From Nocardioides oleivorans (GTDB lineage Bacteria > Actinomycetota > Actinomycetes > Propionibacteriales > Nocardioidaceae): DNA of 64,000 nt. The translations under genes were made by a program, and so were the position numbers. Numbering within the stretch: position 1 is the stretch's first letter; every line of letters begins with the position of its first letter. Below, piece by piece: positions 45,992 to 54,389 of this stretch. The stretch spans positions 310,001 through 374,000 of the forward strand of contig NZ_SDWT01000002.1 in NCBI RefSeq assembly GCF_004137255.1, in the 5' to 3' direction. Below the pieces are notes generated by a model. That model was not told where the DNA came from. It did not search any database and saw only the letters and a program-made list of their open reading frames with translations.

Positions 45992-47863
45992 ATGGCAGAC
46001 CACGCACACTCCCCCACCGAGGCCCGGCAGGAGGGCCGCGGACCCCGCGGCTCCCGCGCGGGCCGTCCCGACCCGGCCGACCTCCGCCAGCTCGAGGACT
46101 CCCCCGTCTCCCTCGCGCGGATCGCCCGGCTGTTCGCGCCCCACAAGGCCGCGCTCGGCGTCGTCGTCGCACTCATCGTGGTGAGCTCGGCCGTCGGCCT
46201 GGCCCAGCCCTTCCTCGTGCGCCACGTCATCGACGACGCGCTGCCGCGCCAGGACGTGGGCCTGCTCCTGGCGCTCGTCGGCGCCATGCTCGGTGTCGCC
46301 GTCGTGACCGCCGTGATCGGCGTCGTGCAGACCTGGCTGTCCACCGCGGTCGGCCAGCGCGTCATGCACCGCCTGCGCAGCGACCTCTTCGCGCACCTGC
46401 AGCAGCAGTCGCTCGGCTTCTTCACCCGCACGCGCGGCGGCGAGGTGCAGTCGCGCCTGGTCAACGACATCGGCAGCATGCAGGGCGTCGTGACCCAGAC
46501 CGCCACCTCGATCGCGGCCAACCTCACCGTCGTCGTGGGCACCGCCGTCGCGATGGTCGCCCTCAGCTGGCGCCTCGCGCTGCTCTCCCTCGTCGTGCTG
46601 CCGCCGGCCGTGCTGCTGACGCGCCAGGTCGCCCGGATGCGCCACCGGGTCACCGGCGAGCGCCAGCGCCGCCTGGCCGACCTCCACGTCCAGATCGAGG
46701 AGGGCCTCTCCGTCAGCGGCGTCCTGCTCACCAAGACCCTCGGCGCCTCACCCCGGCTGACGGCGAGGTTCGAGGAGACCTCCGCCGACCTCGTCGGCCT
46801 CGAGATCCGCTCGCGGCTCGCCGGTCGCTGGCGGATGGCCACGATGAACGTCGTCTTCGCCGCCGTCCCGGCCGCGATCTACCTCGCGGCCGGCTTCCCC
46901 GTCACGTCCGGCGGGATGACCATCGGCACCCTGGTCGCCTTCATCGCCCTCCAGGGCAACCTGTTCCGCCCGCTCATGGGCCTGCTCAACGTCGGTGTCG
47001 ACGTGACCGCCTCGATGGCGCTCTTCAGCCGGATCTTCGAGTACTCCGACCTCCCCGTCGAGATCGCCGAGCCCGACTCCCCCACCCGTCTGGACCGGGC
47101 GAGCGTGCGCGGCGACGTCCGCTTCGAGGCCGTCGGCTTCGCCTACGACGCCGACCGGCCGGTGCTGACCGACATCGACCTGCACGTCCCGGCGGGCACC
47201 ACGCTGGCCCTCGTCGGCGAGACCGGCAGCGGCAAGTCGACGCTCGCCTCCCTGGTCCCCCGCCTGCACGACGTGACCGCAGGACGCGTCAGCATCGACG
47301 GCGTCGACGTACGCCAGCTGGCCTCCACCGACCTGGCCGACCTCGTGGGCGTGGTCACCCAGGAGACCTACCTGATGCACGCCAGCGTCCGCGACAACCT
47401 GCGTCACGCACGGCCGGACGCCACCGACGCCGAGATCGAGCAGGCGTGCCGCGAGGCCAGGATCCACGACCTCGTCGCCTCGCTGCCCGCCGGCTACGAC
47501 ACCCTCGTCGGGTCCCGCGGCCACCGCTTCTCCGGCGGCGAGCAGCAGCGGCTCGCGATCGCCCGCACCCTGCTGCGCGACCCGGCCGTGCTCGTGCTCG
47601 ACGAGGCCACCAGCGCACTCGACAACGAGACGGAGCGCTCGATCCTCGCCACCTTCGACGACATCGCCCGCAGCCGGACGACGATCACGATCGCGCACCG
47701 GCTCTCGACCGTGCGCAACGCCGACCAGATCGCCGTGCTCAGCCAACGACGGGTCGTCGAGCTCGGCACCCACGAGGAGCTGCTGCTCCTCGGCGGCCGC
47801 TACGCCGACCTGGTCCGCGGCGGGCTCGGCGCCGAGCCCGCCCCCGCCATGTCGGCCGCGTGA
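45992..47863 (+). CDS. ABC multidrug exporter, fused permease-ATPase
   Basis: A 623-residue half-transporter. After a ~45-residue basic N-terminus come six helices and a nucleotide-binding domain with Walker A GETGSGKST, signature FSGGEQQRLAIARTLL, and Walker B VLVLDEATSALD. Works as a homodimer or with another half. Start ATG at 45992 follows GAGGAG (about 9 bp). The substrate is probably a drug or lipid, sensed by the divergent MarR. Confidence 0.92.
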   Translation: MADHAHSPTEARQEGRGPRGSRAGRPDPADLRQLEDSPVSLARIARLFAPHKAALGVVVALIVVSSAVGLAQPFLVRHVIDDALPRQDVGLLLALVGAMLGVAVVTAVIGVVQTWLSTAVGQRVMHRLRSDLFAHLQQQSLGFFTRTRGGEVQSRLVNDIGSMQGVVTQTATSIAANLTVVVGTAVAMVALSWRLALLSLVVLPPAVLLTRQVARMRHRVTGERQRRLADLHVQIEEGLSVSGVLLTKTLGASPRLTARFEETSADLVGLEIRSRLAGRWRMATMNVVFAAVPAAIYLAAGFPVTSGGMTIGTLVAFIALQGNLFRPLMGLLNVGVDVTASMALFSRIFEYSDLPVEIAEPDSPTRLDRASVRGDVRFEAVGFAYDADRPVLTDIDLHVPAGTTLALVGETGSGKSTLASLVPRLHDVTAGRVSIDGVDVRQLASTDLADLVGVVTQETYLMHASVRDNLRHARPDATDAEIEQACREARIHDLVASLPAGYDTLVGSRGHRFSGGEQQRLAIARTLLRDPAVLVLDEATSALDNETERSILATFDDIARSRTTITIAHRLSTVRNADQIAVLSQRRVVELGTHEELLLLGGRYADLVRGGLGAEPAPAMSAA

Positions 47864-47864
47864 G

Positions 47865-49142
47865 TCAGGCGGTCGCCTGCTCCGCTGCCGCCAGCAGCAC
47901 GCACGTCGCCACGGCCTCCATCGCCGCGGTGACCTCGGCCACCGGGGGCATCGTCGGCGCGAGCCGGATGTTGGTGTCGTCCGGGTCCTGCTTGTAGGGG
48001 TACGACGACCCGGCCGGGGTCAGCGCGACGCCGACCGCCTTGGCCAGCTCGACCACCCGCGCCGCCGTCCCGGGCACGACGTCGAGGTTGACGAAGTAGC
48101 CCCCTGCCGGGGTGTTCCAGGTCGCGACCCCACGACCGCCGAGCCGCTCGGTGAGCACCCGGTCGACCTCGGCGAACTTCGGCGCGATGATCTCGCGGTG
48201 CTTCGCCATGTGGTCGCGCACCCCCTGGGCCGAGCCGAAGAACTCGGCGTGGCGCAGGTGGTTGACCTTGTCGGGGCCGATCGAGCCGTTGCCGAGGTGC
48301 CCGAGGTACCACCCGACGTTGGCGGTGGACGCCGCGAGGAACGCGACGCCGGCGCCGGCGTAGGAGATCTTCGACGTCGAGGCGAACATCAGCGGCCGGT
48401 GGGGGTGGCCCGCGGCGGAGGCCAGGGTGAGGATGTCGGCGCTCTTGGCCTCCTCCTCCGTGAGGTGGTGCAGCGCGTAGGCGTTGTCCCAGAAGATCTT
48501 GAAGTCGGGTGCGGCCGTCGGCATCGCGGCGAGCCGGGCGGCGACGTCCTGGCTGACGATCGAGCCCGACGGGTTGGCGTAGGTCGGGACGATCCAGATG
48601 CCCTTGAAGCTCGGGTCGTCGGCGACCAGGGCGGCCACGGCGTCCACGTCGGGTCCGTCGTCGTTCATCGGCACGGTGACCATCTCGATGCCGAGGCTCT
48701 CGAGCAGGGTGAAGTGGCGGTCGTAGCCCGGGACCGGGCACACGAAGCGGACCGTCTCCTCCTGGCCCCACGGGCGCTCGGAGTCCACGCCACCGAAGAG
48801 GGTCAGGTAGAAGAGGCAGTCGCGCATCATCGTGAGGCTCGAGCTGCCACCCGCCACGACCTGCTCGGGCTCGACCCACAGCAGCTCGGCGAACATCTCG
48901 CGCAGGTCGGCCAGGCCCTCGAGGCCGCCGTAGTTGCGGACGTCGACGCCCCGGGAGTCCTTCGTCGTGGTCGGCAGCCGCAGGAGGTCGTCAGCGAGGT
49001 CGAGCTGCTGGGCCGACGGCTTGCCGCGCGTGAGGTCGAGCTCGAGACCGCGCGTCCTCAGCTCCTCGTAGGCCGCGCGCTGCTCGTCGAGCAGGGTGGC
49101 GAGGTCGTCGGCGGACAGGTCGGCCAGCGGGGTCGCGTTCAC
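47865..49142 (-). CDS. PLP-dependent aminotransferase, AspT subgroup 1c-like
   Basis: A 425-residue fold-type I aminotransferase. The start GTG at 49142 gives TPLADLSADDLATLLDEQ and then DLTRGKPSAQQLD. The PLP Lys is K258 in STSKISYAG, and NPSG and YxN substrate contacts are visible. The sequence best fits the aspartate aminotransferase group known from Corynebacterium (PF12897). Converges tightly with the exporter, with one base between stops. Confidence 0.86.
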   Translation of the reverse strand: MNATPLADLSADDLATLLDEQRAAYEELRTRGLELDLTRGKPSAQQLDLADDLLRLPTTTKDSRGVDVRNYGGLEGLADLREMFAELLWVEPEQVVAGGSSSLTMMRDCLFYLTLFGGVDSERPWGQEETVRFVCPVPGYDRHFTLLESLGIEMVTVPMNDDGPDVDAVAALVADDPSFKGIWIVPTYANPSGSIVSQDVAARLAAMPTAAPDFKIFWDNAYALHHLTEEEAKSADILTLASAAGHPHRPLMFASTSKISYAGAGVAFLAASTANVGWYLGHLGNGSIGPDKVNHLRHAEFFGSAQGVRDHMAKHREIIAPKFAEVDRVLTERLGGRGVATWNTPAGGYFVNLDVVPGTAARVVELAKAVGVALTPAGSSYPYKQDPDDTNIRLAPTMPPVAEVTAAMEAVATCVLLAAAEQATA

Positions 49143-49173
49143 GTCCCCAAGGCTACCGAGCGCCGGCCCCGGC

Positions 49174-50127
49174 TCAGGCGGGTGTCCGGAACGTGCGCCG
49201 GTACTCCTGGGGGCTGACGCCGCGCGAGCGCCCGAAGTGGTGGCGCAGGGTCGCGGCGTTGCCGAAGCCGACCTCGCCGGCGACCCAGTCGATGGAGTGG
49301 TCGGTCTGCTCGAGCAGCTCCTGCGCGGCCCGCACCCGCTCACCGAGGATCCAGCTGTAGGGAGTGGTGCCGGTCTCCTCCTTGAAGCGCCGCGCGAACG
49401 TGCGTCCCGACATGTGCACCTGGCGCGCGAGCGTCTCGACGTCGAGCTCCTCGGCGAGGTTGGCGCCGATCCAGGCCAGCAGCGGGGCCAGCGCCTCGGA
49501 CTCGCACACCGGCACCGCCCGCGCGATGAACTGGGCCTGTCCGCCGTCGCGGTGGGGAGGAACGACCATGCGACGCGCCGTGGTCGCGGCGACCTTCGCG
49601 CCGAACTGCTGGCGCACCACGTGGAGAGCAGCGTCGAGGACGGCCGCCGACCCGGCGCCGGTCACGATCGACCCGTCCTGCACGTAGAGCACGTCGCGGT
49701 CGACGATCGCCTCGGGGAACCGCTCGGCGAGCTCGGTGGCGTAGCGCCAGTGCGTCGTGCAGCGGCGACCGTCGAGCAGCCCGGCCTCGCCCAGCATGAA
49801 GGTCGCCGAGCAGTGGGCGAACAGCATCGCGCCGCGCTCGTGGGTGGCGCGCAGCAGCTCCGAGACCTCCGGGGACCAGCCGCTGCGGTGGTCGAACTTC
49901 GGCGCCAGGCACACCAGGTCGGCGTCGGCAGCCTCCTCGAGGCCGTGCTCGACGACCAGGTCGAAGCCGGCGCGGCCCTTGAGGCGACCGGGCGTCGGCG
50001 TGACGACCACGAAGTCGAAGACCGGGTTGTCGTCCTCGGGGTGGTAGGGCTCGGCCCACACCTCGCACAGTGCGCCGAGCCCGAACGGCTCGGGCTGGTC
50101 CTGGACGACGACCGCCACCTTCTTCAT
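49174..50127 (-). CDS. GlxA-type regulator: DJ-1/PfpI domain plus AraC HTH
   Basis: A 317-residue regulator. The N-terminal ~190 residues form a DJ-1/PfpI-like domain with nucleophile elbow HCSATFML; the C-terminal ~100 residues are an AraC HTH (LARQVHMSGRTFARRFKEE, AGEVGFGNAATLRHHF). Such proteins respond to small ligands. ATG at 50127. Inverted repeats at 50149-50221 lie between it and a tiny plus-strand membrane protein, so that is the likely target. Confidence 0.9.
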   Translation of the reverse strand: MKKVAVVVQDQPEPFGLGALCEVWAEPYHPEDDNPVFDFVVVTPTPGRLKGRAGFDLVVEHGLEEAADADLVCLAPKFDHRSGWSPEVSELLRATHERGAMLFAHCSATFMLGEAGLLDGRRCTTHWRYATELAERFPEAIVDRDVLYVQDGSIVTGAGSAAVLDAALHVVRQQFGAKVAATTARRMVVPPHRDGGQAQFIARAVPVCESEALAPLLAWIGANLAEELDVETLARQVHMSGRTFARRFKEETGTTPYSWILGERVRAAQELLEQTDHSIDWVAGEVGFGNAATLRHHFGRSRGVSPQEYRRTFRTPA

Positions 50128-50148
50128 GGCGCCAGCCTGCACCACCGG

Positions 50149-50221
50149 TGGCAGTAAATCAATGGAGACTGTCATTCCTGCCACTGGTGGCAGGAACTGA
50201 ATGAGCGAATGATTACTGCCA
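50149..50221. promoter_or_regulatory. Operator array of GlxA-type regulator
   Basis: A 22-bp perfect palindrome (TTCCTGCCAC-TG-GTGGCAGGAA, 50175-50196) is flanked by TGGCAGTAA at 50149-50157 and its reverse complement TTACTGCCA at 50213-50221. All four half-sites share the TGGCAG core. The array covers the whole divergent promoter region. Confidence 0.75.
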
Positions 50222-50379
50222 TGACCACCATCATCGCCATCCTCGCCCTGACCGCCCTCGTCACGCTGCTGGTCAGCTACGCCCGTCACGACCGGTTCGC
50301 CGGCCCCGCCTCGACCAGCCACCCGCTCGACGACCTCGGCCCCGTCGAGGAGCGTCGCCACCTCGTCCCCCGCGGCTGA
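50221..50379 (+). CDS. Tiny single-helix membrane protein
   Basis: A 52-residue reading frame with one N-terminal hydrophobic helix (TTIIAILALTALVTLLVSYA) and a charged tail. No family is recognised. It is too short for usual ORF cut-offs, but it follows a regulator-bound promoter-like region and has clean actinobacterial codon use. An in-frame ATG at 50209 would add four residues. The last operator half-site overlaps its start. Confidence 0.6.
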   Translation: MTTIIAILALTALVTLLVSYARHDRFAGPASTSHPLDDLGPVEERRHLVPRG

Positions 50380-50402
50380 CGCCACCCGCCCGCCGTCGCG
50401 CG

Positions 50403-52358
50403 TCAGCTGTCGGAGAGCACCACGACCCGGTCGCCCGGACGCACGGCGAAGACGTGCGACTTGGCCGGGTTGACGACCACTCCCGCACCGGTGACGTCGT
50501 CGTCGGCCATGGCCGCGGACTTGTAGCCCAGCGCCGTCTCGCCCCGCGCAGCCGCGCCGGCGACGACCGTGGCGTAGGTGACCTCGCGCCCGGGCTGGAC
50601 GTACCACTCGGCGGGCCGCAGGTAGATCTCGCTGCCCTCGTCGCCGAGCAGCTGCTCGAAGACCGCCTCGAGCCTCCGGTCCTCCGAGAGCTGGGTGATG
50701 AGCAGGCTGACGATCTCGCCGCTCACGACGACGTCGTCGACGTGAGCCACCTGGGCGAGCACCCGGTTGCGGTCGTCGAGCATCTCGCTGACCACCGGGG
50801 TGGCCGAGTCGAGGTTCTTGAGGATGTCGCGCACGTGCAGCAGGGTCACGAGCGTGCGGGCATCGGCCGCCTGGACGCCGAGGTGGTCGGAGTAGCAGAG
50901 CACGATCACCTGGTCGAGGCCGTCGACGACGTACGTCTCCAGGGTGGCGCGATCGGTGGTCGAGGCCGACACCACCGTCACCTCGATGTTGTCGAGCGCC
51001 GGGACGTCGGGGGCGCCGAAGGACGTCAGGACCGTGAGGGTCGAGCCGGGCGCCGCGTAGTGGTCGAGCTCGCGCACCACGATCGGGGCGCGCTCGTTCC
51101 AGCCGACCAGCACGGCCTGGGTGGCGCTCTCCTCGACGCCGACCACGGTGCCGAGCGCCTCGAGGTCCGGCCGGGTGGCGGAGCGGGCCTCGGTCTCGAG
51201 CGAGGAGTCGTCCTCGGCGACGACCACCAGGGTGCGGTTGCCGACCCGCGTGTCCCCGGCCGGGTTCAGGGTCGGCACACCGTCGTCGACCATCCCGATG
51301 ACCGTCGCCCTCTCGAAGGCGAGCAGGCTCTCGGCGTACGTCAGGGCGCCGAGGTCGTGGTGCTCGAGGAAGTAGATCTCGTCCCCGTCGTAGTCGAAGA
51401 GCTCGGTGTAGACCGCTGCGGCACCCGACTGGCGCGACGTCTGCACCACCAGCTTGGCCACCGTCTCGCGGATGTCGAGCAGGACCGTGCGGTCGGTGCC
51501 CACCAGCCGGGCGACCTCGAGGTTGGAGGGGTTGCGGATCTCGGCCACGATCGTGGGGCCGTCGACACCGCCGTGGGTGAGCGCGAGGAGCGTCTTGATG
51601 ACCTCGCTGTCCGGGTCCTCGGAGTCCGGCGCGAGCAGGACGACCGATCGCGCGGTCGCGTGGCTGCTCAGCGCGAGGTCGTCGATGTCCATCGGCGAGC
51701 CCGACCGGCAGATGACGCGGGTCCCGCGGAGGTCGGGCACCTTGGCCTTGACGTCGTCCTCCATCTCGACCTTGTCGCGGTCGGCAAGGATCACGATCAC
51801 CGGCCTGTGCCGGCTCTCGTTGGCCAGCGTCAGCTCGGAGATGATCGTGTAGATCGAGTCCGACCACCCGAGGATCACGCTGTGGTCGCGCTCGAGCACG
51901 ATCGAGCGGCCGCGACGCAGGTCGGCCAGCTTGGTGTCGATGCCCGCGGCGATGACGCCGATCAGCGCGCTGACGATGAACAGGCCGGCGACGGTGAGCG
52001 CGAGCATCGTGAGCACGAAGCGCCACGAGGTCGGGTCGTCGCCCCCGATCGTGCCGGGGTCCAGGGCGTGGAGCAGGCTGTAGAACATCTCGTGGAGGAA
52101 GTCGTCCGGGACGCCGTCGGCCGGGGGCCGCAGGCCCAGGAGCGTCACGAACAGCGAGAAGACCACGATCAGCACGAGCGTCGCGACGCTCAGCCACGCG
52201 ATCAGCGCCGGCGTCCCCCGCGACATGCTGTTGTCGAACCGGTAGCGCAGGCGGTCGCCCCATCGCGAGCCCGCGCCGCCGGCCGGGCGCGTGCCCGTCC
52301 CGTCCCGGGCTATCGCCTTTGCCGTACGCATCCGCATCTGCTGGCCCGTGCGCGCCAT
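50403..52358 (-). CDS. CASTOR/POLLUX-like ion channel
   Basis: A 651-residue protein with two N-terminal helices (LIAWLSVATLVLIVVFSLFV and MLALTVAGLFIVSALIGVI), a short loop where a pore would lie, and tandem RCK-like NAD-binding domains (DHSVILGWSD, ERAPIVVREL with a second Rossmann-type region). This fits the bacterial relatives of plant CASTOR/POLLUX. They are thought to conduct cations under ligand control; ion selectivity here is unknown as no TVGYG filter is present. ATG at 52358. Confidence 0.84.
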   Translation of the reverse strand: MARTGQQMRMRTAKAIARDGTGTRPAGGAGSRWGDRLRYRFDNSMSRGTPALIAWLSVATLVLIVVFSLFVTLLGLRPPADGVPDDFLHEMFYSLLHALDPGTIGGDDPTSWRFVLTMLALTVAGLFIVSALIGVIAAGIDTKLADLRRGRSIVLERDHSVILGWSDSIYTIISELTLANESRHRPVIVILADRDKVEMEDDVKAKVPDLRGTRVICRSGSPMDIDDLALSSHATARSVVLLAPDSEDPDSEVIKTLLALTHGGVDGPTIVAEIRNPSNLEVARLVGTDRTVLLDIRETVAKLVVQTSRQSGAAAVYTELFDYDGDEIYFLEHHDLGALTYAESLLAFERATVIGMVDDGVPTLNPAGDTRVGNRTLVVVAEDDSSLETEARSATRPDLEALGTVVGVEESATQAVLVGWNERAPIVVRELDHYAAPGSTLTVLTSFGAPDVPALDNIEVTVVSASTTDRATLETYVVDGLDQVIVLCYSDHLGVQAADARTLVTLLHVRDILKNLDSATPVVSEMLDDRNRVLAQVAHVDDVVVSGEIVSLLITQLSEDRRLEAVFEQLLGDEGSEIYLRPAEWYVQPGREVTYATVVAGAAARGETALGYKSAAMADDDVTGAGVVVNPAKSHVFAVRPGDRVVVLSDS

Positions 52359-52469
52359 GACAGCCTCTCGTCGTGCCGGCTCGTCCCGGCTGCTGAATGC
52401 TCCCGCACCGACAGGGCTCCGCGGGCCGGAATGCGCGCTCTGCCCCCGACCGAGGACGCAGCACCTACG

Positions 52470-52505
52470 ACGACGGCCCGCCGGGAGATCCCGGCGGGCC
52501 GTCGT
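52470..52505 (-). terminator. rpsA terminator
   Basis: A perfect 16-bp stem (52470-52485 with 52490-52505) and a 4-base AGAT loop, 27 bp downstream of the rpsA stop. Among the strongest hairpins in the window. Confidence 0.9.
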
Positions 52506-52531
52506 GCTGGTGCTACTGGTGGATCAGCGGA

Positions 52532-54013
52532 TCAGCTGGCGCCGCCGGTCAGCTTCTCGCGAAGCGCCTGGAGCGCCTCGTCGGAGGCCAGCGAGCCGCC
52601 GGTGTCGCCACCGGTCTCGGCCGCGTCGTCGCCACCGGAGGAGTAGGACGTGGCCTCGCCGGCCTCGACCTCGGCCTGCTTGGCCTCCTCCTGCTGCTTG
52701 ACGTGCGCCTCCCAGCGGGCGTGCGCCTTGGCGTACTGGTCCTCCCAGACCGCACGCTGCTCGTCGAAGCCCTCGAGCCACTCGCCCGTCTCGGGGTCGA
52801 AGCCCTCGGGGTAGACGTAGTTGCCCTGCTCGTCGTAGGTCGCGGTCATGCCGTAGAGGGTCGGGTCGAACTCCTCCACGTCGGCGGCCGCGGCCGTCTC
52901 GTTGGCCTGCTTGAGCGACAGCGAGATCCGGCGACGCTCGAGGTCGATGTCGATGATCTTGACCATGACGTCGTCGTTGACCTGGACGACCTGCTCCGGG
53001 ATCTCCACGTGGCGCTCGGCCAGCTCGGAGATGTGCACGAGGCCCTCGATGCCCTCCTCGACACGGACGAACGAACCGAAGGGCACCAGCTTGGTGACCT
53101 TGCCCGGGACGATCTGGCCGATCTGGTGGGTGCGGGCGAAGTGCTGCCACGGGTCCTCCTGCGTCGCCTTCAGCGACAGGGAGACACGCTCGCGGTCCAT
53201 GTCCACGTCGAGGACCTCGACGGTGACCTCGTCGCCCACGGCGACGACCTCGGACGGGTGGTCGATGTGCTTCCACGACAGCTCGGAGACGTGCACGAGG
53301 CCGTCGACGCCGCCGAGGTCCACGAACGCACCGAAGTTGACGATCGAGGACACGACACCCTTGCGGATCTGGCCCTTCTGGAGCTGGGTCAGGAAGCCGT
53401 GGCGAACCTCGGACTGGGTCTGCTCGAGCCAGGCACGGCGCGAGAGGACCACGTTGTTGCGGTTCTTGTCGAGCTCGATGATCTTCGCCTCGAGCGTCTG
53501 GCCGACGTAGGGCTGCAGGTCGCGGACGCGACGCATCTCCACGAGGGAGGCCGGCAGGAAGCCGCGGAGGCCGATGTCGAGGATGAGGCCGCCCTTGACG
53601 ACCTCGATGACGGTGCCCTCGACGACGCCGTCCTCCTCCTTGACCTGCTCGATGGTGCCCCAGGCGCGCTCGTACTGGGCGCGCTTCTTGGACAGGATCA
53701 GGCGACCTTCCTTGTCCTCCTTCTGGAGGACCAGGGCCTCGACCTTGTCGCCCACGGTAACGACCTCGTTGGGGTCGACGTCGTGCTTGATGGACAGCTC
53801 GCGCGAGGGGATGACGCCCTCGGTCTTGTAGCCGATGTCGAGGAGGACCTCGTCGCGGTCCACCTTGACGATGGTGCCGTCGACGATGTCGCCGTCGTTG
53901 AAGTACTTGATCGTCGCGTCGATAGCCGCGAGGAAGTCCTCTTCGGACCCGATGTCGTTGACGGCCACCTGGGGCGCGTCGTAGTCCGGAAGAGTGGAGA
54001 GGGTGCTCGTCAT
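52532..54013 (-). CDS. rpsA: 30S ribosomal protein S1
   Basis: A 493-residue S1 with four S1 RNA-binding domains (e.g. GDIVDGTIVKVDRDEVLLDI; GQIRKGVVSSIVNFGAFVDL; GQIVPGKVTKLVPFGSFVRV). Residues past ~370 form a C-terminal tail with acidic and Gln/Ala-rich segments. Four domains is normal for Actinobacteria. The ATG at 54013 is preceded by AAGGAA in a small inverted repeat (54018-54030). Confidence 0.95.
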   Translation of the reverse strand: MTSTLSTLPDYDAPQVAVNDIGSEEDFLAAIDATIKYFNDGDIVDGTIVKVDRDEVLLDIGYKTEGVIPSRELSIKHDVDPNEVVTVGDKVEALVLQKEDKEGRLILSKKRAQYERAWGTIEQVKEEDGVVEGTVIEVVKGGLILDIGLRGFLPASLVEMRRVRDLQPYVGQTLEAKIIELDKNRNNVVLSRRAWLEQTQSEVRHGFLTQLQKGQIRKGVVSSIVNFGAFVDLGGVDGLVHVSELSWKHIDHPSEVVAVGDEVTVEVLDVDMDRERVSLSLKATQEDPWQHFARTHQIGQIVPGKVTKLVPFGSFVRVEEGIEGLVHISELAERHVEIPEQVVQVNDDVMVKIIDIDLERRRISLSLKQANETAAAADVEEFDPTLYGMTATYDEQGNYVYPEGFDPETGEWLEGFDEQRAVWEDQYAKAHARWEAHVKQQEEAKQAEVEAGEATSYSSGGDDAAETGGDTGGSLASDEALQALREKLTGGAS

Positions 54014-54389
54014 ATGGAAGGAATTTCCTTGGATGGATGGAGTCGTGCGGACGCACGCAGAGATCCGTTTCACTGGTCGTCGGTGGTGACTGGTCACCGC
54101 CGCTGACACGGCGAGCCCGGGTTCGCTCGGTATGGAAGCCGGGCAGACATCTGGCGCAACAAGGAAGTTTACGCGCCTTCGCGCGCCGACGTCCAACCGG
54201 CGTCGCACGCTCACGACCGGGCGGCCCCACGCTCGCGAGCCGTGGTCCGCAAGGCGCTGCCAGGATCCTTCCTCGAGGAACAGGCGTTGAGTTCTCGTTA
54301 CTCATTTGTTGGTATGTCGTTAATGGGTACAGAGGGGCTGCGCGATCCGCGTGAACACCCTGACCTGCCGTGTTCCGAGGGGGAACCAC
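54014..54389. other. rpsA leader and divergent promoter region
   Basis: This 376-bp gap separates divergent rpsA and the giant secreted protein. On the rpsA side it contains three inverted repeats: AAGGAA-T-TTCCTT (54018-54030) around the SD, a 5-bp hairpin at 54044-54057, and GGTGAC-TG-GTCACC (54085-54098). On the other side there is an AT-rich promoter candidate (54287-54315). No ORF is convincing. Confidence 0.6.
54287..54315 (+). promoter_or_regulatory. Candidate promoter of the giant secreted protein
   Basis: TTGAGT and TGGTAT with a 17-base spacer lie in an AT-rich block unusual for this genome, about 75 bp upstream of the ATG. The -10 match is weak. Confidence 0.4.
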
